DNA from: Dyella tabacisoli
GTDB taxonomy: Bacteria > Pseudomonadota > Gammaproteobacteria > Xanthomonadales > Rhodanobacteraceae
NCBI RefSeq assembly: GCF_003350925.1
Contig: NZ_KZ857173.1
Span: 822,381 to 886,380, forward strand
Reading direction: 5' to 3'
Length of the DNA: 64,000 bases
Both the position numbers and the translations under genes were made by a program. Below the pieces are notes generated by a model. That model saw only the letters and a list, made by a program, of their open reading frames with translations. It ran no database searches and was not told the origin of the DNA. How positions within the stretch are numbered: the first letter of the stretch is position 1; each line of letters begins with the position of its first letter. This document shows, piece by piece, positions 54,976 through 64,000 of the stretch.

Positions 54976-55746
54976 CTAACCCGAGGCCACTGCGCTCAGC
55001 ACCCAGACTCGATGCGGCACTTCCATCGGCTCGATCGGATGATCCCTGGCCAGCAGCTCCGATAACTCGCCATCGAAACGTGCCACGCTGGCGGCATCCA
55101 GCGCGGCGCCTACGCCGGCACTGGCGCGGATGCGCCCACGCCAATCCTCATGGATGTAGGAAATATCCAGATCAAACGAAAACGTGCGCAGATCGCCAAA
55201 GCCCGCCTCGCGCACGCCTCTCAGCCAGGACGGATACAGGCCGGTACCGCCGCCGAGCTGCCAATCCGGGTTATAGGCCCGGATCAGCCGCTCGGTGTCT
55301 TCGACCATATTGCCGGCCAGCGGCAGCCAGTCGAATTGCGCAATCACCAGCCGCCCTCCCGGCCGCAACCAACGGTGCGCCAGAGCCGCTGCACGCGGCT
55401 GGTCGAACCAGTTCCAGCATTGACCCGCCGTCACCAGGTCGAACGAGACCGGCGGAAACTCCGCATCCTCGACTCGGGCATGCACCTGGCGTATTTGTAC
55501 GCCGGCGGTTTGATCCAGTACGGCGGCCTGCGCCAGCAAGGGGGCGGCGGGGTCCAGCCCGGTCATCACACAGCCACGCCGTGCCAAACCACGCGCGATG
55601 GTGCCGGTACCGGTGCCTACATCCAGCCCGACATCGCCGCTACGGGCCAATCCGTAGGCAAACAAGCGATCGAAGAAAGCCGCGGGAAATCCCGCGCGGT
55701 GCTTGGCGTAGTCGTCTGCGGTCTTGCCAAAATCGATGATCGCCAT
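54976..55746 (-). CDS. class I SAM-dependent methyltransferase
   Basis: 256 residues. Motif I GLDVGTGTGTIARGLARRG, GLDPAAPLL, DLVTAGQCWNWFD and a WLRPGGRLVIAQFD motif typical of the methyltransferase-11 group. The N-terminus IDFGKTADDYAKHRAGFP fits UbiE-like small-molecule methyltransferases. Substrate unknown. Confidence 0.82.
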   Translation of the reverse strand: MAIIDFGKTADDYAKHRAGFPAAFFDRLFAYGLARSGDVGLDVGTGTGTIARGLARRGCVMTGLDPAAPLLAQAAVLDQTAGVQIRQVHARVEDAEFPPVSFDLVTAGQCWNWFDQPRAAALAHRWLRPGGRLVIAQFDWLPLAGNMVEDTERLIRAYNPDWQLGGGTGLYPSWLRGVREAGFGDLRTFSFDLDISYIHEDWRGRIRASAGVGAALDAASVARFDGELSELLARDHPIEPMEVPHRVWVLSAVASG

Positions 55747-55803
55747 CGAACGCCTCGCTGAGAATGCCTAAGAGCCTGCCCAATGGCCTGTCTAATGTCC
55801 TGT

Positions 55804-57357
55804 CTAAACCGCCGGCCGTACTTTCAGCCGCTCGATTCGCGCACCATCCATGGCCAACACTTCAAACTGCAGCCCATCGCTGACAAAGCCGTCGCCGACA
55901 CCGGGCAAGCGCCCCAACTGCATCAGCGCATAGCCGGCAAGCGTAGAAAAACTACCGTCGCTGCGAAGCTTGTGACCAAGCAAATACTCGACCCGGCGCA
56001 AGTCCAGACTGGCATCCAGCAACCAGGTGCCATCGGCCTCTTGCGCCGCGGCGGGGTCACCGTCTTCTTCTTCGTTGAAGTCACCGGCAATCACCTCCAG
56101 CACGTCGGCGGGGGTAACCATGCCCAACACGCTACCGTATTCGTCGACCACCAGCGCCACTTGCAACGGCGAACGGCGAAACTCCTCGATCAAACGCAAT
56201 ACGCTGAGCGATTCCAGCACGGTCATCGGCTTGCGCACGACGCTGGCGACATCGATATGCCCACGCTCCAACAGGTTCGCCAGCAAGTCGCGCGAAGAGG
56301 CCACGCCGACCCATTGGTCCAGATCATCGCCAGCTACCGGCAGCCAGTGATGCTCCGCGGCAATCAATTCGGCACGTAGCGCCTTGGCCTCTTCGCGCGG
56401 GTCGATCCAGTTGATCTCCGGCCGCGGCGTCATGATCGAACGCACCGGTCGATGCGCAAGGTCGAGTACGCCTTGCACCATCGACAATTCTTCTTTGCCA
56501 AATACCGCAGGGCGATTCGCCGGCACGGTCACCGCCGTCTTCGCTACATCCGACTCGTCATCGCCGCCTGCGCCAAGCAAACGCAGCACCGCCAGTGCGG
56601 TGCGGTCGCGCAGGTTGCGCGTACCGCTGAACAGGCTGCGCTGGCGATTGCGCCGCATGGCCTGGTTGAACGCCTCGATCATGATCGAGAAACCGATCGC
56701 CGCGTAGAGATAGCCCTTGGGAATATGGAAACCAAAGCCCTCGGCGATCAGGCTGAAACCGATCATCAACAAGAACGACAGGCACAGGATCACCACCGTC
56801 GGCCGTGCGTTGACGAACGCCGTCAGCGGCTTGCTGGCACTAATCATCAGCAGCATCGCGATGACCACGGCAACCATCATCACCGACAGATGCTCGACCA
56901 TGCCGACCGCGGTAATCACCGAGTCGAGCGAGAACACTGCATCGAGTACGACGATTTGCACGACTACCAGCCAGAACTTCGCGCGAGCGCGGTCCCGCCC
57001 CTCCTGCTCGTCGTCGGCTTCTAAGCGCTCGTGCAGCTCCAGCGTGGCCTTGAACAGCAGAAATGTACCGCCGAGCAGCAGGATGATGTCGCGCCACGAC
57101 AGCGACACCCCCATCCAACTGACGATCGGTGTCGTCAATCGCACCAGCCAGGACATCGCGCCCAGCAGCGCCAGGCGCATGAACAGCGCCAGCGACAAAC
57201 CCAGCAGACGTGCCCGATCGCGCAACGATGCCGGCAGTTTATCGGCGAGAATCGCGATAAAGACGAGGTTGTCGATGCCAAGCACGATCTCCAGCACCAC
57301 CAGGGTGAGAAGACCGGCCCAGGCGGTAGGGTCGGCAAGCCAGTCGAAAGCAAACAT
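55804..57357 (-). CDS. TerC-CBS-CorC fusion membrane protein
   Basis: 517 residues. A TerC-type membrane domain (about 1-240, [19 protein letters not shown] and [16 protein letters not shown] with paired acidic residues in helices) is followed by a CBS pair (about 300-420, [27 protein letters not shown]) and a CorC/HlyC domain (to 517). Similar to E. coli YoaE/YegH. Ion (Mn or related) export is likely; the ion is not established. Confidence 0.9.
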   Translation of the reverse strand: MFAFDWLADPTAWAGLLTLVVLEIVLGIDNLVFIAILADKLPASLRDRARLLGLSLALFMRLALLGAMSWLVRLTTPIVSWMGVSLSWRDIILLLGGTFLLFKATLELHERLEADDEQEGRDRARAKFWLVVVQIVVLDAVFSLDSVITAVGMVEHLSVMMVAVVIAMLLMISASKPLTAFVNARPTVVILCLSFLLMIGFSLIAEGFGFHIPKGYLYAAIGFSIMIEAFNQAMRRNRQRSLFSGTRNLRDRTALAVLRLLGAGGDDESDVAKTAVTVPANRPAVFGKEELSMVQGVLDLAHRPVRSIMTPRPEINWIDPREEAKALRAELIAAEHHWLPVAGDDLDQWVGVASSRDLLANLLERGHIDVASVVRKPMTVLESLSVLRLIEEFRRSPLQVALVVDEYGSVLGMVTPADVLEVIAGDFNEEEDGDPAAAQEADGTWLLDASLDLRRVEYLLGHKLRSDGSFSTLAGYALMQLGRLPGVGDGFVSDGLQFEVLAMDGARIERLKVRPAV

Positions 57358-57569
57358 GGGTCAGCGCCAGGGCGCCAGGGTCCTCCTGTAAAGAACGTCC
57401 ACTATACAGGCTGCATCGGGATGCTCGAATCGATTCGCTGCCAGCCACTATGCCAAAGGACGGGATTGCACCCAGCTATAAGCTGCCGCTAGCGTGTAGT
57501 CATGGAGTACTGAGTCTGCTCTGCCTTTGATCGAACCACCTGCAACCCATCAGCCGGGAGCCCACTCAT

Positions 57570-58400
57570 TTGGATGTACCACGCGCCGACCCGATACCCC
57601 CCGCCTCGTGGCCGCCCTACCCGTTGGCGCAACCATCCCAGCCCAATCTATACAGCGCACTCGGGCTGATCGGGCTGTACTTCGTCTTGCAGTTGGTCAT
57701 CGGCGCGGTGGTCGGGTTGTTCGCAGGGTTGCTGACAGGTACCTCGCGCCATGGCCAGAACATAGCCACCGCCACCAGCACGGTACCCGCCATCCTCGTG
57801 CAAGCCGATGTCAATGCACTGATGGTCATCATCACCCTGATCGCTGCGGCAGGATGCATCTTGTATCTTGCACGGCGTCTGTGGCCGGCTATGTGGCCGC
57901 AGTCGGCACCGCCGGGGCTGGGCTTTGCCCCGCCAAGCAGTCCGAGCTTCTACGTTGCCGCCCTGCTGATCGGCGTGACGATGCCGATCATCGGCGGCCT
58001 ATTGACCCAGTTCCTGGCCGGCGGCCATGCCGTCACCCAGGACATCAAGCAGCTCGGTGCCGACACATCGCTGCGGCTGCGCATTCCGCTCGCCTTGATC
58101 GTGATAAGCATAGGGCCGCTGGTCGAAGAACTGTTGTTTCGTGGCGCGCTGCTATCGGCTCTGCTACGACGCCTGCATGCAGGCTGGGCTACGGCGCTCT
58201 GCGCATTGCTGTTCGCGGCGATTCACCTGCCCGACCTTGGCTTTCTTTGGTACGCGTTGCCGAACCTCGCCCTGCTCGGCGCCGCGCTGGTATGGCTGCG
58301 GCTGCGCTCCGGCTCGATCTGGCCGGCGGTGCTGGCCCATGGCGCCAACAATATGCTGGCGGTGCTTGCCTGGTTTGTTATGGCGCCCCCGTCGAGCTAA
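57570..58400 (+). CDS. CPBP-family intramembrane metalloprotease
   Basis: 276 residues from a TTG start with GGGAG nearby. Multi-pass membrane protein whose second half carries the CPBP/Abi motifs: EE at 186-187 and R191 in [12 protein letters not shown]219 in AIHLPDLGF, and HGANN near the C-terminus. Such proteases may process lipoprotein or peptide substrates. Its end overlaps maf by 4 nt convergently. Confidence 0.87.
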   Translation: MDVPRADPIPPASWPPYPLAQPSQPNLYSALGLIGLYFVLQLVIGAVVGLFAGLLTGTSRHGQNIATATSTVPAILVQADVNALMVIITLIAAAGCILYLARRLWPAMWPQSAPPGLGFAPPSSPSFYVAALLIGVTMPIIGGLLTQFLAGGHAVTQDIKQLGADTSLRLRIPLALIVISIGPLVEELLFRGALLSALLRRLHAGWATALCALLFAAIHLPDLGFLWYALPNLALLGAALVWLRLRSGSIWPAVLAHGANNMLAVLAWFVMAPPSS

Positions 58401-58963
58401 GCGCGCACCCCTACCGCAGCCAGCAAGCGCGCCGTCTCGAACAGCGGCAGCCCCATCACCCCGGAATGGCTGCCTTCCAAATGCTCGACCAGTGCCGCGC
58501 CGCGCCCCTGAATCGCATACGCACCGGCTTTGCCAAAGGCCTCGCCGGTAGCCACATAAGCAGCAATCGTGGCTTCGTCCAAGGCCGGAAAACGTACCCG
58601 CGATACGCACACCTCGTGTTTTTCGCCCGCCGCACTCACTGCCCAGACCACCGAAATAACCTCGTGTGTGCGGCCTGACAGTCGACGCAGCATCGCGCTC
58701 GCATCAGCGGCATCGGCAGGTTTGCCGAAGACTTCGTCGTCCAGCACGACCTCGGTATCCGCACCGATCACCACCGCATCCGCATCGGCAAGCGTCGCCA
58801 AGCCCGCGCGCGCCTTGTCGAGCGCGACACGGCTCACGTAGTGCTGCGGCGGTTCGCCCGCCATGCGCTGTTCCGGCACATCGACATCGACCACGGTGTT
58901 ATCGACACCGAGTAATTCCAACAACTGTCGGCGACGTGGTGATTGCGAGGCGAGGTAAAGCAT
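58397..58963 (-). CDS. maf: Maf-family nucleoside triphosphate pyrophosphatase
   Basis: 188 residues from ATG 58963. Family marks [32 protein letters not shown] and [27 protein letters not shown]. It resembles YhdE, a dTTP/UTP pyrophosphatase that clears modified nucleotides and affects septation. Upstream in-frame extension ([11 protein letters not shown]) is not expected. Confidence 0.93.
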   Translation of the reverse strand: MLYLASQSPRRRQLLELLGVDNTVVDVDVPEQRMAGEPPQHYVSRVALDKARAGLATLADADAVVIGADTEVVLDDEVFGKPADAADASAMLRRLSGRTHEVISVVWAVSAAGEKHEVCVSRVRFPALDEATIAAYVATGEAFGKAGAYAIQGRGAALVEHLEGSHSGVMGLPLFETARLLAAVGVRA

Positions 58964-59015
58964 GCGGCGGCTCGTTTGGCGGGGACGAAACGGCAAGCTT
59001 AACTGCAGCCAGGAT

Positions 59016-59471
59016 CTAGCTCACCAGGCTGAAGCTGTATTCGCGAAAGTTCTCGTCTCGCTTCCAGCCCAATGATTCGTAGAGCTGCTGGGCGGCAAGA
59101 TTGCTATGTGCCGTAGACAACGAAAGGCTTGCCACCCCCATCGCGCGGCCATGCTCTACCGCTGCCTGCATCAACGCCTCGGCGACACCTTGCCGCCGCG
59201 CCTCCGGCGCCACGAACAAATCGTTGAGTACATAGGTGCGCACGGTGCGCACCGATGAAAACGCCGGATAGAGCTGGATGAAACCCACCCCCAGCCCCTG
59301 CTCGTCCGACGCCAGCAAGATCACCGATTCATGATGCGCAAAGCGCTCGGCCAGATAGGCGCGTGCGCGTGCGAGATCGGCTGTCTGGCCATAAAACTGT
59401 CGATACGCATCGAACAACGGCGCCACACGATCGAGATCATGAATCGTGGCTTGTCTTAGCTGGAAAAGCAT
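59016..59471 (-). CDS. GNAT-family N-acetyltransferase
   Basis: 151 residues from ATG 59471. The GNAT acetyl-CoA motif lies in [31 protein letters not shown] (pyrophosphate-binding RRQGVA), with [19 protein letters not shown] following. Substrate unknown. The family extends to a longer upstream frame without a better ribosome site. Confidence 0.87.
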   Translation of the reverse strand: MLFQLRQATIHDLDRVAPLFDAYRQFYGQTADLARARAYLAERFAHHESVILLASDEQGLGVGFIQLYPAFSSVRTVRTYVLNDLFVAPEARRQGVAEALMQAAVEHGRAMGVASLSLSTAHSNLAAQQLYESLGWKRDENFREYSFSLVS

Positions 59472-59566
59472 AGGGTAGGTCCGCCATGAGTAAAGCTCAG
59501 AGAATGGCACGCTAGCATCGCCGTGCCACCTCGTCGATACGCCGTCCTCAATGCCCATTCCCTGCA

Positions 59567-60037
59567 TCACGCCCGATGGTAGGGATGCCCCGCAAGCAGC
59601 GTCGTTGCCCGATAAAGCTGCTCGGCGAGCACCAGCCGCACCAGCATATGAGGCAAGGTAAGCGGACCAAGCGACCAGCGCTGATCGGCACGGGCCAGCA
59701 CCTCGGGTGCGTGGCCGTCAGGGCCGCCGATCAGAAAAGCCAGGTCGCGACCGGCCATGCGCCACTTCGCCAATTGCTCGGCCAGCTCTTCGCTGGACCA
59801 GGTCTTGCCGCGCCCATCAAGTGCGATTACATGGATATCGCGCGGCAGTACGGCAAGTATCGCCGCCCCTTCGTCCACCATCGCCCGTGCATCATCGCGG
59901 CCTTTGCCGCGTATGCCTGGTTTGAGTTCGGTCAGCTCCAGCGGCAGCTCGTGGGAAAGCCGCTTGCGGTACTCGGCGAAACCCTCCGCTACCCAGGCGG
60001 GCATGCGGTCACCGACGGCGATCAGGCGAGCGCGCAT
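59567..60037 (-). CDS. rlmH: 23S rRNA (pseudouridine-1915-N3)-methyltransferase RlmH
   Basis: 156 residues of the SPOUT family: RARLIAVGDRMPAWVAEGFAEYRKR, ALDGRGKTWSSEELA, LAFLIGGPDGH and SLGPLTLPHMLVRLVLAEQLYRA. It methylates pseudouridine in helix 69 of 70S ribosomes. It follows rsfS by 39 nt, the usual rsfS-rlmH order. Confidence 0.95.
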   Translation of the reverse strand: MRARLIAVGDRMPAWVAEGFAEYRKRLSHELPLELTELKPGIRGKGRDDARAMVDEGAAILAVLPRDIHVIALDGRGKTWSSEELAEQLAKWRMAGRDLAFLIGGPDGHAPEVLARADQRWSLGPLTLPHMLVRLVLAEQLYRATTLLAGHPYHRA

Positions 60038-60076
60038 GAATAATAGAGACTAAAAAGATATAAGGCGGCGTGAAGC

Positions 60077-60478
60077 TCAAGCTTCGCTCGTGAATTCGTC
60101 GCCGAAACCATCGGCGGCACCATGGTCGCCCACCGTCCACAGTCGCTCCAGACCATAGAACTCGCGGATGCGCGGCAACATGACGTGGACAATGATGTCG
60201 CCCAGGTCCACCAGCACCCATTCACCCTCGACTTCGCCTTCCACGCCCAGCGGCATCACGCCCGCCTTCTTGGCGAACTTCACCACTTCGTCGGCAATGG
60301 ATTTGACATGGCGTGCGGAGGTGCCGGAGGCGATCACCAGCAGGTCGGCGATGGAGGTTTTGCCGCGAACGTCGATTTCGCGGATGTCCTTGGCTTTCAG
60401 TTCGTCCAGTGCGTCAAGCACGAGTTGACGAAGCGGAATGGCAGGGATCGATTTATTGCGTTTTGCGGTAGGACTCAA
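60077..60478 (-). CDS. rsfS: ribosome silencing factor RsfS
   Basis: 133 residues from the TTG at 60478 with GAGG 9 nt upstream; a TTG at 60511 would add 11 residues but lies just after a TATACT -10-like box (60531-60526). Motifs [22 protein letters not shown] and [24 protein letters not shown] are typical of RsfS, which binds L14 and blocks subunit joining in starvation. nadD, often upstream, is absent. Confidence 0.9.
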   Translation of the reverse strand: MSPTAKRNKSIPAIPLRQLVLDALDELKAKDIREIDVRGKTSIADLLVIASGTSARHVKSIADEVVKFAKKAGVMPLGVEGEVEGEWVLVDLGDIIVHVMLPRIREFYGLERLWTVGDHGAADGFGDEFTSEA

Positions 60479-60590
60479 GAGTATCGGCCTCAAGGCGGAA
60501 ACGATGCGCAAGATGGCGCGGGCGGAGTATAACGCCCCCCGCTTCCCTACAACGTCATTAGTCTGCCTGAGGTTCCGCCTGGGCCAAACC

Positions 60591-61664
60591 TCAGGCCGCC
60601 CCCAAACCCCGCTTGGCGGCGGCGTATTCGCGCATCAGCTCGGCGACCAACGCCCCGGCCGGCATGGCGCGCACCATACCGGCGGCCTGTCCGCACCACT
60701 CCGAGAGCAGATCCCCGCGGCCGGCTTCGGCCGCCGCCCGGCGCAGTGGCGCGGTAAGTGCGTTCAGGATGGGATACGGCGGCAGCTCGGCCGCCGCCTG
60801 TGGCATCGCCTGTACAAAGCGATTGCGCAAGCCGCGCGCGGCGCGTCCCGAAAAGCTGCGAATGGTGGTGACATCGTGCGCTTGAGCCTGCGGCAGGTCG
60901 CGCTTCCACGCCGTCGCCGCGGAGCTTTCCGGGCAAGCCAGAAAAGCGGTACCTAGCTGACTGGCGGCCGCCCCGAGCGTCTCGGCCGCCAGCATGCCGC
61001 GGCCGTCCATGATGCCGCCGGCGGCGATAACCGGGATCTTCACCGCCCGCACAGTCAGGGGCAGCAAGGCGAACAAGCCGATCATGGCCTCCTCGGGATC
61101 ATGCAGAAACGTGCCGCGATGACCGCCGGCCTCGACCCCTTGCATACTGATCGCATCCGCACCCAGCTCAGCCCAGGCACACGCCTCAGCCACGCTCGTA
61201 GCGGTGCCGATCACCATGATGTCTCGCCGTTTAAGTTCGCGTAGCTGTGCCGATGTAATCAGATCGAAGGCAAAGCTGGCCACGGCCGGCCGTGTTTCGT
61301 ACAAAGCCGCCAATTGATCGGAGAATCGGGGTGCCCAGCGCTCGGGCATTACCGTGCGTACCGCCAGCCCTTCACGCGCCATCAACGCATCGAGCTGGGC
61401 ACGCACACGCGCCACGGCAGCTAAGTCCACCTCGAATTCGTCGGGCAGTACAAACAGATTAATGGCGAAGGGGCGATCGGTCGCAGCGCGGATCTGGGCG
61501 GACTGATCCAAGATCGCCTGTGGCGTGAGGTAACCAGCCCCCAGCGAACCCAGCCCCCCGGCCTGCGATACGGCGGCGACCAGTGCCGGCGGGTTGGAGC
61601 CCGCCATGGGCGCCTGAATCAACGGATAGGCTATGCCGAGTCGATCGGCAAACGAAGAAGGCAT
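60591..61664 (-). CDS. nitronate monooxygenase (class I-like)
   Basis: 357 residues, FMN TIM-barrel. [32 protein letters not shown], the [12 protein letters not shown] segment with the conserved His, and [10 protein letters not shown] plus [10 protein letters not shown] match NMO. It oxidises alkyl nitronates such as propionate 3-nitronate. It lies upstream of rsfS on the same strand. Confidence 0.9.
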   Translation of the reverse strand: MPSSFADRLGIAYPLIQAPMAGSNPPALVAAVSQAGGLGSLGAGYLTPQAILDQSAQIRAATDRPFAINLFVLPDEFEVDLAAVARVRAQLDALMAREGLAVRTVMPERWAPRFSDQLAALYETRPAVASFAFDLITSAQLRELKRRDIMVIGTATSVAEACAWAELGADAISMQGVEAGGHRGTFLHDPEEAMIGLFALLPLTVRAVKIPVIAAGGIMDGRGMLAAETLGAAASQLGTAFLACPESSAATAWKRDLPQAQAHDVTTIRSFSGRAARGLRNRFVQAMPQAAAELPPYPILNALTAPLRRAAAEAGRGDLLSEWCGQAAGMVRAMPAGALVAELMREYAAAKRGLGAA

Positions 61665-61724
61665 GATGTAGCTCCGCAGCGAACCCGCGTATTACACCAT
61701 TGAGTGTACGACTGAAAACCAAGC

Positions 61725-61756
61725 GTCTCTCTCGCCTGCATACAGGCGAGAGAGAC
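61725..61756 (-). terminator. terminator after the MxKDx-type gene
   Basis: A perfect 14-bp stem GTCTCTCTCGCCTG/CAGGCGAGAGAGAC with a CATA loop, 33 nt after the stop at 61789; on the minus strand CTTGGTTTT follows. Confidence 0.75.
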
Positions 61757-61788
61757 CAACTTAAGCAAGGTGATTTACAGCAATGCGA

Positions 61789-62214
61789 TTAAGCGCCACC
61801 AGCCGACGAGGCTGCAGCCGGTGCGGCCGCTTTGTGGTGCTTATGACTCTTTTTGTGCGACTTGGTGTGGGATTTGGGTTCGGTGCCGGCAGCAGCATCG
61901 GACTTCATCGAATCACTCGATTTCATCGAGTCGCCGGATTTCATCGAATCACTGGCCTTCATTGAATCACCGGCCTTCATCGAATCGCTGGCCTTCATCG
62001 AGTCACTCTTCATTGAGTCACTCTTCATCGCAGCCTGGCCCGCGTCTTTGGCTGCCTGGCCGGCGTCTTTCGCAGCCTGGCCGGCGGCATCTTTCGCGGC
62101 CTGTCCGGCGGCCTGTGCAACCGGAGCGGTGGTTTGCGCCATGACCGGGCTTAATGCGAGGCCCAGAACCAGGGCAGACGAAGAGGCAAGCAGAGCGTAG
62201 CGAGAAACTTTCAT
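61789..62214 (-). CDS. secreted pentapeptide (SMKxxD) repeat protein with His-rich tail
   Basis: 141 residues. Signal peptide ending PVMA, then AAKDAGQ repeats (about 37-60), then at least seven SMKxxD-type units (SMKSD, SMKASD, SMKAGD; about 64-107), then KSHTKSHKKSHKHHKAA and an Ala tail. The repeats resemble the MxKDx pentapeptide family of small secreted proteins. AGGAG precedes the start. The ECF sigma/NrsF pair 350 bp upstream may control it, by analogy with other SigF-type regulons. Confidence 0.78.
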   Translation of the reverse strand: MKVSRYALLASSSALVLGLALSPVMAQTTAPVAQAAGQAAKDAAGQAAKDAGQAAKDAGQAAMKSDSMKSDSMKASDSMKAGDSMKASDSMKSGDSMKSSDSMKSDAAAGTEPKSHTKSHKKSHKHHKAAAPAAASSAGGA

Positions 62215-62566
62215 GGGTACTTTCTCCTGAAGCGCTGAAATAAATCAGAGTGGTGTAATCAGTGTGAAGTAAACCGTGCGAAGCAACCGCACTTGCATGG
62301 ACCCGCCGACGCCGCCCGTCCTGAACGGCCCCAGCCCTCCGGGCCTAGCGTGAGCCTCCCGACCCGTGCCTACCCGATGCGCTACGGCTTATCCCTAGCC
62401 GCCTGAACCCCTTACACCCTGGACGGCAGCCCTGGTTCGTGCCGTCAGTGGCGCAAGGTTATACCTCAAAGCCACCTTCGCAATGGCTTGCCGATCGCTC
62501 GTTCAGGATCAATACGATCTTGCGACAGCCCTTAAAACCGGCACTGTTCAGCCCCGGTAGAGGGTT
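62215..62566. other. 352-bp gap upstream of the repeat protein gene
   Basis: It should hold the promoter of the secreted repeat protein and the end of the sigma/anti-sigma transcript. I see no clear -35/-10 pair, terminator or RNA gene. Confidence 0.45.
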
Positions 62567-63220
62567 TCATTGCCGTTGCAGCAGCCGCCCGCCCATGACC
62601 GCATTCGCAGCGATCACCAGTGTCACCGCAACAGCGTGCATCAACAGATCGGTGGCCGTGGCATCGAAGGAATGGCAAATCTCCAACAGACTGGCGGAAG
62701 CGGCCGCGCTGGCCAGGCCGATCAGCACCGCGGTCAATACCGGGCGTAATGGAAATGCCCGCCGCAACAGCCAAATCAGCAGCGCCGACAGCGGTACGGA
62801 GAAACCGATGATGAACCACAGGCAATCACCAGCGCCATGCATGTCGGCGGCATGGGTACCAGGGGCGATCCATTTACGCAGGCAACCCATGCCACTGGCG
62901 CCCAGCCACAATAGCGCTCCGGGCAACGGCAGCCACGCCCACACCGAAGACCGCCCCGGCACACCCAGGGCAAAAGCCGCCCAGGCCGCACTCATCATGG
63001 TGATGAGCGCGCCGATGCCGGCCCATGCCAGATCGGGCGTGGCGGCCCAACGCTGCTGCATGCCGGCCACGCCATAGCGCACCAACAGCACAGCAGCGAT
63101 CGCCGACACCACGAGCAGCCAGCCCAACGTGCGCCGCCATGGCGGCGGCAGACGCCGCACCGGCACCAACTCGGCACCGAGCGTGTTGATAAGACTGTCA
63201 TGGCGACTCAGGTCGGACAT
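62567..63220 (-). CDS. NrsF-like (DUF1109) anti-sigma factor
   Basis: 217 residues with about six hydrophobic segments and a short cytoplasmic N-terminus (SDLSRHDSLINTLGAELVPVRRLPPPWRR). The pattern matches DUF1109/NrsF, which anchors SigF-type ECF sigma factors at the membrane and releases them on metal or redox stress. Cysteines lie in MGCLRKW, GDCLWF and LEICHSF. It starts 4 nt after the sigma gene. Confidence 0.82.
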   Translation of the reverse strand: MSDLSRHDSLINTLGAELVPVRRLPPPWRRTLGWLLVVSAIAAVLLVRYGVAGMQQRWAATPDLAWAGIGALITMMSAAWAAFALGVPGRSSVWAWLPLPGALLWLGASGMGCLRKWIAPGTHAADMHGAGDCLWFIIGFSVPLSALLIWLLRRAFPLRPVLTAVLIGLASAAASASLLEICHSFDATATDLLMHAVAVTLVIAANAVMGGRLLQRQ

Positions 63221-63224
63221 TCCA

Positions 63225-63884
63225 CTAAGGCTCTCTATACAAACGGTTACGCAACGCCTTGAGTGCGCGATGCAAATTCACTTTCAGCGCGCCGGTATTG
63301 CGGCCGGTATGCTCGGCAGCCTCGGCCAATGAACGTTCTTTCAGGCCCAGTTGCTCCACCGCTTCGCGTTGCCCCGGCGGCAGCTCGGCAATCGCCTCGC
63401 GCAAATACCTGGCCTGCTCGATACGCTCGGTTTCGGTCGAAGCGTCGCCGCTGTCCGGGTAGCTTTCCAATGCCTCGGAATCAAACATCTCGCGACGATC
63501 ACGGCGGCCATGGCTGCGCAACGCGTCGATGGCCCGACGCCCGGCAATCGCTGCCAGCCAGGCGTCATAAGAGCGCATGGGGTCATAGGTATGGCGCACC
63601 CGGTGTACCGTGAGCAGTGTTTCCTGCACCACGTCGTCCAACAGATCCACCGCCACGCCTTGTCGCCGCGCCACGGCACGGATCAACGCCACCGAATCGG
63701 CCAAAAGACGCTCATACGCCCGCCGATCGCCCGCCTGCGCAGCCGCCATCCACGCCATGCGGCGTTGTTCGGCTTGCTCCTTGGCAGTAACAGGTTCGCT
63801 GGACACGCTGAATCGACGCTCGCCCCACACGGGGAAACCGCCATCTAGACCTATCGTGCCGGTAGCCGTCAAGCCGAACCTCAT
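63225..63884 (-). CDS. ECF RNA polymerase sigma factor (SigF-type)
   Basis: 219 residues. Sigma region 2 in DDVVQETLLTVHRVRHTYDP...YDAWLAAIAGRRAIDALRS and region 4 in ELPPGQREAVEQLGLKERSLAEAAEHTGRNTGALKVNLHRALKALR. The pairing with an NrsF-like gene 4 nt downstream fits SigF-type ECF control. The start may lie at 63884 or at a later Met near residue 43. Confidence 0.9.
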   Translation of the reverse strand: MRFGLTATGTIGLDGGFPVWGERRFSVSSEPVTAKEQAEQRRMAWMAAAQAGDRRAYERLLADSVALIRAVARRQGVAVDLLDDVVQETLLTVHRVRHTYDPMRSYDAWLAAIAGRRAIDALRSHGRRDRREMFDSEALESYPDSGDASTETERIEQARYLREAIAELPPGQREAVEQLGLKERSLAEAAEHTGRNTGALKVNLHRALKALRNRLYREP

Positions 63885-63946
63885 CGTCAGTCTCGTATCG
63901 GGACGTCTAGTGATGGATTCGCTGCGGGGGAGTAAATGGTTACTTT

Positions 63947-64000
63947 GGGAACGGGGAACGGGGAACGGGGAACGGGGAACGGGGAACGGGGAACGGGGAA
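63947..64000 (+). repeat. GGGGAAC heptad element, copy 4 (cut by window edge)
   Basis: A partial GGGAAC, then six perfect GGGGAAC units (63953-63994) and GGGGAA up to the last base. Same orientation as copies 1-3. It lies upstream of the ECF sigma gene. The A-rich centre and right arm lie outside the window. Confidence 0.8.

Noticed and set aside
55770..55800. Possible second copy of the IS end (GAGCCTGCCC...)
   Set aside because: Only the first seven bases match the 18-bp end; the rest differs and no partner end was found.
57358..57500. yybP-ykoY manganese riboswitch upstream of the TerC fusion
   Set aside because: TerC-type genes are sometimes preceded by this riboswitch, but I could not find its conserved internal loops in the leader.

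Overview
This is a GC-rich bacterial chromosome segment, almost certainly from a gammaproteobacterium of the order Xanthomonadales, most likely Rhodanobacteraceae (Dyella, Rhodanobacter, Frateuria and relatives). Pointers are an N-acetylornithine (not ornithine) carbamoyltransferase at the left edge, a DksA with a long Lys/Ala-rich N-terminal arm and a cysteine-poor zinc-finger region, a FimX-type degenerate GGDEF/EAL protein, a two-cysteine OhrR with Ohr, and dispersed GGGGAAC heptad repeats. Genus-level assignment is inference. No rRNA, tRNA, CRISPR or prophage was seen.

Layout. 0-5 kb: argF' (partial) behind a candidate arginine attenuator, a glycine-zipper protein, cysS, sufE, dksA, yidD. 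5-15.4 kb: dihydroorotase and an M23 peptidase; a GYF-domain membrane protein; a YbaY-like lipoprotein; folE2; a minus-strand run of amidohydrolase, YciI-like, ubiG, HAD phosphatase and squalene/phytoene synthase-like genes; then efp and epmB divergently. 15.5-22.3 kb: fimX-like, the rpsP-rimM-trmD-rplS operon, ffh and its divergent cytochrome c assembly partner. 22.3-32.3 kb: an orphan hoxX, radA, alr, dnaB, rplI, rpsR, rpsF, iscA. A 1.6-kb IS-like unit carrying an ankyrin-type gene sits exactly between radA and alr. 32.4-40.8 kb: asnS, a MalM-like lipoprotein, and a run resembling the lower 2-aminomuconate branch of kynurenine breakdown (SDR, aminomuconate-semialdehyde dehydrogenase, carbonic anhydrase, RidA-type deaminase), then a D-amino-acid dehydrogenase-like gene. 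40.8-64 kb: a Tiki/ChaN-like secreted protein, an NlpC/P60 lipoprotein, ohrR-ohr, slyD, an MFS transporter, two DEAD-box helicases, formaldehyde-detoxification and membrane genes, maf, rlmH-rsfS, a nitronate monooxygenase, and an ECF sigma/NrsF pair beside a secreted repeat protein.

Most of the window is housekeeping. The notable parts are regulatory or mobile: (1) upstream of argF', a short Arg-rich leader reading frame followed by mutually exclusive antiterminator and terminator stems, with no room for a promoter after the terminator; (2) the IS-like unit with 18-bp terminal inverted repeats and a TTA duplication that overlaps the alr stop codon; (3) a dispersed element made of exactly eight GGGGAAC heptads, a conserved A-rich centre and a GTTCCCC-like arm, present four times in the same orientation; (4) two perfect DnaA boxes upstream of dnaB; (5) a 20-bp perfect palindrome over the ohrR promoter.

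Positions, motifs and stems were read by eye. Family names rest on remembered family features, not on a database search.
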